A stretch of DNA of 64,000 nucleotides. Origin: Zhengitettix transpicula. Its lineage: Eukaryota; Arthropoda; Insecta; Orthoptera; Tetrigidae. Every line of letters begins with the position of its first letter. Within the stretch, counting starts at the first letter, position 1. Location: NCBI GenBank assembly GCA_037074705.1, contig CM073591.1, positions 133,679,032 through 133,743,031 of the forward strand, read 5' to 3'. The notes beneath the pieces are model-generated. The model was not told where the DNA came from, ran no database searches, and worked only from the letters and a program-made list of their open reading frames with translations. Both the position numbers and the translations under genes were made by a program. Positions 59,250 to 64,000 of this stretch are shown here, piece after piece.

Positions 59250-61685
59250 AATTGAAAACATTTGCACGCTGCTTTTCTGTTTCGTTAAATGTGTCTCTCT
59301 CTCAGTAAACATGGATATATAAAACGCTGTTTCCGTATATTTTAAATATTAAGCTCGAAATAAGGAAATTATTCTATAGATATCTGACAAAAATCGACAA
59401 AATTAATTTTTTTCGGCAATACACCGATCTAAAGTAATAAAGAAGATATGGAAAGATATAATATTTTATGCTTAAATTTTATTCTATAAAAATATACGGA
59501 TATAATTACTTATATATAAAATATTTGTTAAATAGAATACTCTGACAATTGCGTCGGTCTGTTGAAGATTAAATTAGTACTGGCTCACAATATGATGAAA
59601 CAGACTCATGTTTTAATATATTGTACAGATATAAAACTTCGCTTAAAGTCGGGGATTATCCAAAACATAGGCTATATTAAAAAATATTACGATAAAATAT
59701 TGAAAAGGAAGATTTTCAGTGTAGTTCTTTTTTCTCGGAAGTTACCTTTTATATGTAAACAGAAGAAAATAATAATTATCAAACCTACAAGGGGGTTACA
59801 ATAACAAATTGTATATGATAAAGTAAAGACTTTTATATTAGATCCAATTGCCTTGAGATTCTCCAACACAGGAATACTTTAGTTCCTGGCCCGATAATCC
59901 CGAATACTCACGTAATACGGAAACAGATATTCAGAATGAATTCATAAAGAACATGAAGGTTTCTCTAATCATAGAGCACGTCCGTTCATAATAAGAAACG
60001 ACATTCCTGAGTTTCTCATTACTTATAAGCTGTTAAGACTAAATTGTAAGTTGTTCCCTACTGACGAAGCCTGCGAAAAGTATGAATCTGTTCAGATAAT
60101 ATAACCGCGTACTGAGAAGGAGAGGAGCTCAGTAAAAATATATTTCTGAAACTTTAAAAGATAAAAAAATATTAAAATTACGCGTGTTGAATTTTTTTTC
60201 ACTGCAGTTGAAATTCTTAAAAATTTCAATCTTCGGCCTACAGACGCATTTAAAGTAGTTTGATTAATAAAGTTTAAATTTCGTGTGTTGATTAATATCA
60301 GTTTAAAATATTGATGTAAAAATTTATTATTGATTATAATTTAAAAACTTAACAAGCACGGATTAACCTACGAACTTGATTCATTTCATGTTTGATGTAA
60401 CACTTGTAAATTACATTAACTTTCGATATAAGAAATTTATAATAGGGATGATAGCGAATCATAAACGTAAAATTTTTCATTTTTATAATGACTTTTTCAT
60501 AAAATATTGTAAAGAATTATTTACGTTAAATCAAAATAAATATTGACCAATAAAGAAATTTTATATAAGTTTATTAAAGTTAAACATGAAAACTCTTATC
60601 TCAGGCACCTATGGTTTTTACATAGAAGAGATCTGCTGCCCGTACCAAATGCGTACTGCTATTCTGTGTTGTGTTGCCTGCTGTAGCTCTCGTACCGACG
60701 TACTGGCGTCGACTCAGGGGTTGAACACTGGCTTAGGCGTCGGCCTCCGGGATTTAATGCTGGCAAGCCGTCGTACTAAATTGAGTGGTGCTATTCTGTG
60801 AACTCTTAACTAACCATTGTGGCCCCTTTCTCACGACGATTCTGCCTCGAATTATATCAGAGACAACAACTTTACGTAGCCTCTCATAATACATCCACCA
60901 GCTTCGGTGAGCGCAGAACAACTGTCCAGTTTCAAAAGCTTATCTCCTCCCTTATATCCTCCCATTCTTTTACTTTTTTCATTGTTAGAAAACGTCGTCG
61001 AAATGCCTGATTATTCCATTGTCACAAGATTTATAGCACGCAGCTGCAGTTCCGTAGTCAACAATGACTAACTATTCTGTCATGTTGAGGCCAACAATCG
61101 AGACAGGACACGAAATTACTTGGATGGAAATATTTATCTACTCCACCCCCACGCACGTGCACGGTTTCGAATTCTCAAGACCACAGCAAACAACACTTCC
61201 GAGACGAAGAAAAACTTAAACCTAAATACACGCGTTACAATATATTAAATTGGTGGATTTTATGTTGTCTTCTCTGTTTTAATACTCAAATTAATAATTG
61301 AAATTAAACATAATGTTTATTGGTTAAGATACGGAGGGAGAAGTATTATTTAGGGAGACAATATTTTGAAGATTTTTATTTTACGTTAGCCTCACATGAG
61401 TGGTTGGATAGATTTATTTCATCTCCCGCACAAACGAATAATTTTGGAGTTGTTTGGTTTTATTTTGTCTGAGGAAGATCTCCTTAGAAATTTCGTAATA
61501 GAGAAGCAAATTAATAGACAATATATGATCCGTTATTAATGACTTCAGTAAATTGAAAAAATTTGCATTTATTTAAAACGAAGTAAGATTATTGTAATTG
61601 ATCTCGTTTTGGCCGCAACGTGTGTACAAACGCACGTTAGAAATGTATATTAATCTAATTTTTCATATAATAAATTATAAGTAAC
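59250..61685. other. Mostly AT-rich; GC-richer at 60600-60830
   Basis: Frames of 80 codons (59562-59804), 71 codons (60586-60801) and 63 codons (60819-61010) carry no recognisable motif. CTGACGAAGCCTGCGAAAAG (60062) and CTGAGGAAGATCTCCTTAGA (61470) resemble decayed hammerhead-like cores but are isolated. Confidence 0.42.
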
Positions 61686-61754
61686 TATAATTGAAATTGT
61701 AGATCTGAAGAGGTGAAATGTTGTGTTTGGTAAACATAATGTTTTAATAAATAA

Positions 61755-62050
61755 ATAAACATCTGCCAATTTAAAGTCAGAAAAAATAATCTACTAAAAC
61801 AAACGTTTCATCGCATAATTTGCGATCTCATAAGATTTTAGTTTAAAATTTTTTTATGTACAAGTCACTCTGTTTTGACTGCCATGGGCGAAAAAAGATT
61901 TTCGGCCACGGCAGTCAGAATAGAGTGACGTGTCCATAAAAATTTTAAAAACTAGAATCTGATAAGGTCGCAAAATAAGAGATGAAAGTTTGTTTATTAA
62001 ATAATTTTATTTCTGACTTAAAATTGGCTGATGTTTATTTATATATTTTC
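61755..62050. repeat. Foldback element with hammerhead-like core, family F
   Basis: The left arm (AACATCTGCCAATTTAAAGT through TCACTCTGTTTTGACTGCC) mirrors the right arm (GGCAGTCAGAATAGAGTGA through TTAAAATTGGCTGATGTTTA). On the minus strand 61834-61805 reads CTTATGA, G, ATCGC, a 7-base loop, GCGAT, GAAAC, with a fully paired 5-bp stem. The right arm has CTGATAA (61959) and GAAAG (61983). The outer GCCAATTTRAAGTCAG block is shared with 46.39 kb. Confidence 0.86.
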
Positions 62051-62053
62051 TCA

Positions 62054-62055
<2 letters not shown>

Positions 62056-62084
<29 letters not shown>
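62056..62084. repeat. (TA)n microsatellite
   Basis: Perfect TA run immediately beside the 61.8 kb foldback. Confidence 0.9.
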
Positions 62085-62086
<2 letters not shown>

Positions 62087-62164
62087 GTTTTAAATTTGAT
62101 AATCAAGTTTTCTGTTAAATAGGCTTGAGCTTTTTTTTGGTTATTTAAAAAGAAGTCAGACATA

Positions 62165-62600
62165 ATTGTTAATTAAAATTATTTTAACCTATTCCATAAT
62201 GTATGTATCGACAACATTTAATTTTATAATCAGTGTAATAATTTACAAAGGCTATTATAGTCAAATATTTGTGGAGACTAAAATGTGGACCGGTTTTTTG
62301 TTTATCAGATTATTATAATTGTTAATTGAAATTATTTTAACCTATTCCATAATGTATGTAACGACAACATTTAATTTTATAATCAGTGTAATAATTTACA
62401 AAGGCTATTATAGTAAAATATCTGTGAAGACAAAAATGTGGACTGGTTTTTTTTATCAGATTATTATAATTGTTAATTGAAATTATTTTAACCTATTCCA
62501 TAATGTATGTAACGACAACATTTAATTTTATAATCACTGTAATAATTTATAAAGGCTATTATAGTAAAATATTTGTGGGAACAAAAATGTGGAACGGACA
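62165..62600 (+). repeat. Tandem repeat, three units of about 152 bases
   Basis: The units begin at about 62165, 62318 and 62469 with ATTGTTAATTRAAATTATTT, and include CCTATTCCATAATGTATGTA, CAACATTTAATTTTATAATC and CAAAGGCTATTATAGT. They differ by only a few substitutions; the third breaks off after AAAATGTGGAACGG near 62600. Low divergence indicates recent amplification. No hammerhead-like motif or open frame is evident. Confidence 0.93.
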
Positions 62601-62624
62601 AGTGTTCTGTTTTATCCTGGTATT

Positions 62625-63005
62625 TGGTCCAAGATTCCGAGCGAAATCAGCAAAGAAGCCAGCTAAACCCAGAGAAGCTTAGAATGAACACTTGCCTATT
62701 CACTCCGGGGTGCAAAATATTGCTGTTAATGGAGGAAGGGACAATAGCTGGTGGCAGCGTCGAGATTAACCCTTCCGCCGCCTTGTGTCTGTGTGTCCAG
62801 TGCTGCTATCTTTCGGCGCACTGCGGCTAATGGAGATTGTCTCATTACACACAAACACGAGGACGCGTCCATTATCAGCATCTACAGACGAAGCCCTTGC
62901 CATTGTCGTAGTACAGTCCGGCCCAGCTAAGACGTTGGCCGGTCAAGACGGTCCCGGAGGATTTGCGAGATAACCAGTCAACCCCCCCCCTCCCCTATAT
63001 ACACA
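62625..63005. other. GC-richer ORF-poor island
   Basis: GC-richer block following the tandem repeat, ending in a C-rich CAACCCCCCCCCTCCCC tract near 62978. Overlapping plus frames (70, 85 and 62 codons) are unrecognised. Confidence 0.35.
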
Positions 63006-63009
63006 CTCA

Positions 63010-64000
63010 ACACAACATTGCATATGGCTCAGGTGATATGCACTCTAAGATACTAACTTCTATCAGATATTTGATGAAATAACTAGTTCTTTGTCAATTC
63101 AGAACGTTGATAAATCCAGTAATCAACAAAATCTTCCATCCCACTTTGAGTAATATAAAAAATATATTAAAAAGACTGAACTTCTAAGTAATGTAAAACA
63201 TGTACTAACTACTTTGAAAAATTCGAAACTCGTAGTTATCGCCGAGATTGATGAAAAACACTCGAATATTCGACGTGATAAGATTGTTAAAGGATTTTTG
63301 TTAATTTGCCCAAACAATGTTAGTTCTTTCATTTCGATTACTGTTTCAACCCCTGATTTATCATTCAAAAATGAAACACTTTGACTAAATTTTTCAACAA
63401 GTATTTATTTCAAATTAAGTAATTCAAACAAGCAATAATTAGCTTCTGGATCAATTTTTTTAAAAATGTAGGTGTAAACAAAAAATTCAAATTTTTTTAA
63501 CCTCACGTTATCGAAATTTAGTCAAGAAGATGATTTTGGCTTCATCGAAAACCTCCTAGAATTACTTAATTTTGAACAAATTCTTGTTGAAAAATTTAGT
63601 AGAACTGTTTAATTTTCCACTGATAAACCAGTGGTGAAAGAATTATAGTAAATTAAATTTAAAAAATCAGTCCTGTGTCAAAAGGTCTAATATATATCTG
63701 ATGTTTTGTGTTTAATCCATCTACAAACATATGGATCACTATTGAAGATTGATAATTGGTATTGATTACTTTTTTAAATTTAATTTATTCGTGATTTAGA
63801 TCTGCAGAACTCTGACTCAGCTAAGGTACGTGACAATCAGCCATTGCTCTCTTGAGTCTCTATATTTTCCTCTACAAATCCATTTCCTTTGATTAGTTTC
63901 CAGTTTTTGAAATTATTATATTATTCATCTCCTTCCATTATTCTGAAGAAGGAATGATCAGCTCGTGAAAACGAGCAGTATCCCTGTAGCTACTTTGTCC
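63010..64000. other. AT-rich end of window
   Basis: A plus-strand reading frame lacking an ATG stays open from about 63153 to 63380 but resembles nothing I know; the opposite strand is open too. TTCTGAAGAAGGAATG followed by the hairpin GCTCGTGAAAACGAGC at 63943-63976 is a decayed-looking relative of the CTGAAGA motif or a coincidence. Confidence 0.4.

Noticed and set aside
62165..62600. CRISPR array
   Set aside because: The units are contiguous repeats of about 152 bases without spacers, in evidently eukaryotic DNA.
63153..63380. ATG-less open frame as a retroelement protein fragment
   Set aside because: No recognisable motif, and the opposite strand is equally open; likely chance in AT-rich DNA.

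Overview
No intact protein-coding gene or bona fide RNA gene can be supported in this 64 kb window. The sequence is strongly AT-rich, has only short open frames broken by stops, and is full of decayed eukaryotic transposable elements: mariner, hAT, jockey-type LINE, another non-LTR reverse transcriptase, Penelope-like material and tRNA-derived SINEs. This repeat mix, the (TA)n tracts and the low gene density suggest a large-genome arthropod. A polyneopteran insect such as a cockroach or relative is my best guess, but it is an inference. The window reads as intergenic or deep intronic DNA.

Layout. 0-9 kb: foldback elements (1.6, 3.6, 4.7 kb) and GC-richer islands (2.8 and 6.1-7.0 kb). 9-16 kb: long inverted arms at 10.0 and 11.7-12.0 kb flank a GC-richer island, followed by an hAT element with a recognisable 8-bp target duplication (12.2-12.7 kb) and a long-TIR element (14.05-15.17 kb). 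16-29 kb: a foldback, a G16 tract, head-to-tail copies of a roughly 0.5 kb repeat ('family B') at 20.4-20.9 and 25.2-26.0 kb, and one candidate promoter plus short first exon near 28.5-28.75 kb. 29-46 kb: more family B copies, one of them abutting or interrupting a LINE relic at 33.4-34.1 kb, a mariner relic (37.4 kb), a possible Penelope endonuclease scrap (43.5 kb) and several foldbacks. 46-64 kb: foldbacks at 46.4 and 61.8 kb, SINEs at 50.4 and 58.2 kb, a mariner relic beside a jockey RT relic (55.6-57.4 kb), and a three-copy tandem repeat (62.2-62.6 kb).

The most striking pattern is a recurring short motif, CTGAWGA followed by a small hairpin and then GAAAC, found in at least four otherwise different dispersed families, mostly foldbacks. 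The hairpin stems differ between families but keep pairing (GTCC/GGAC, GTCG/CGAC, ATCGC/GCGAT). This matches the catalytic core plus stem II of hammerhead ribozymes, which are known from Penelope-like elements and animal retrozymes. The GC-richer, ORF-poor islands scattered every few kb form a second pattern, best explained as conserved regulatory DNA, although conservation cannot be tested from one sequence.
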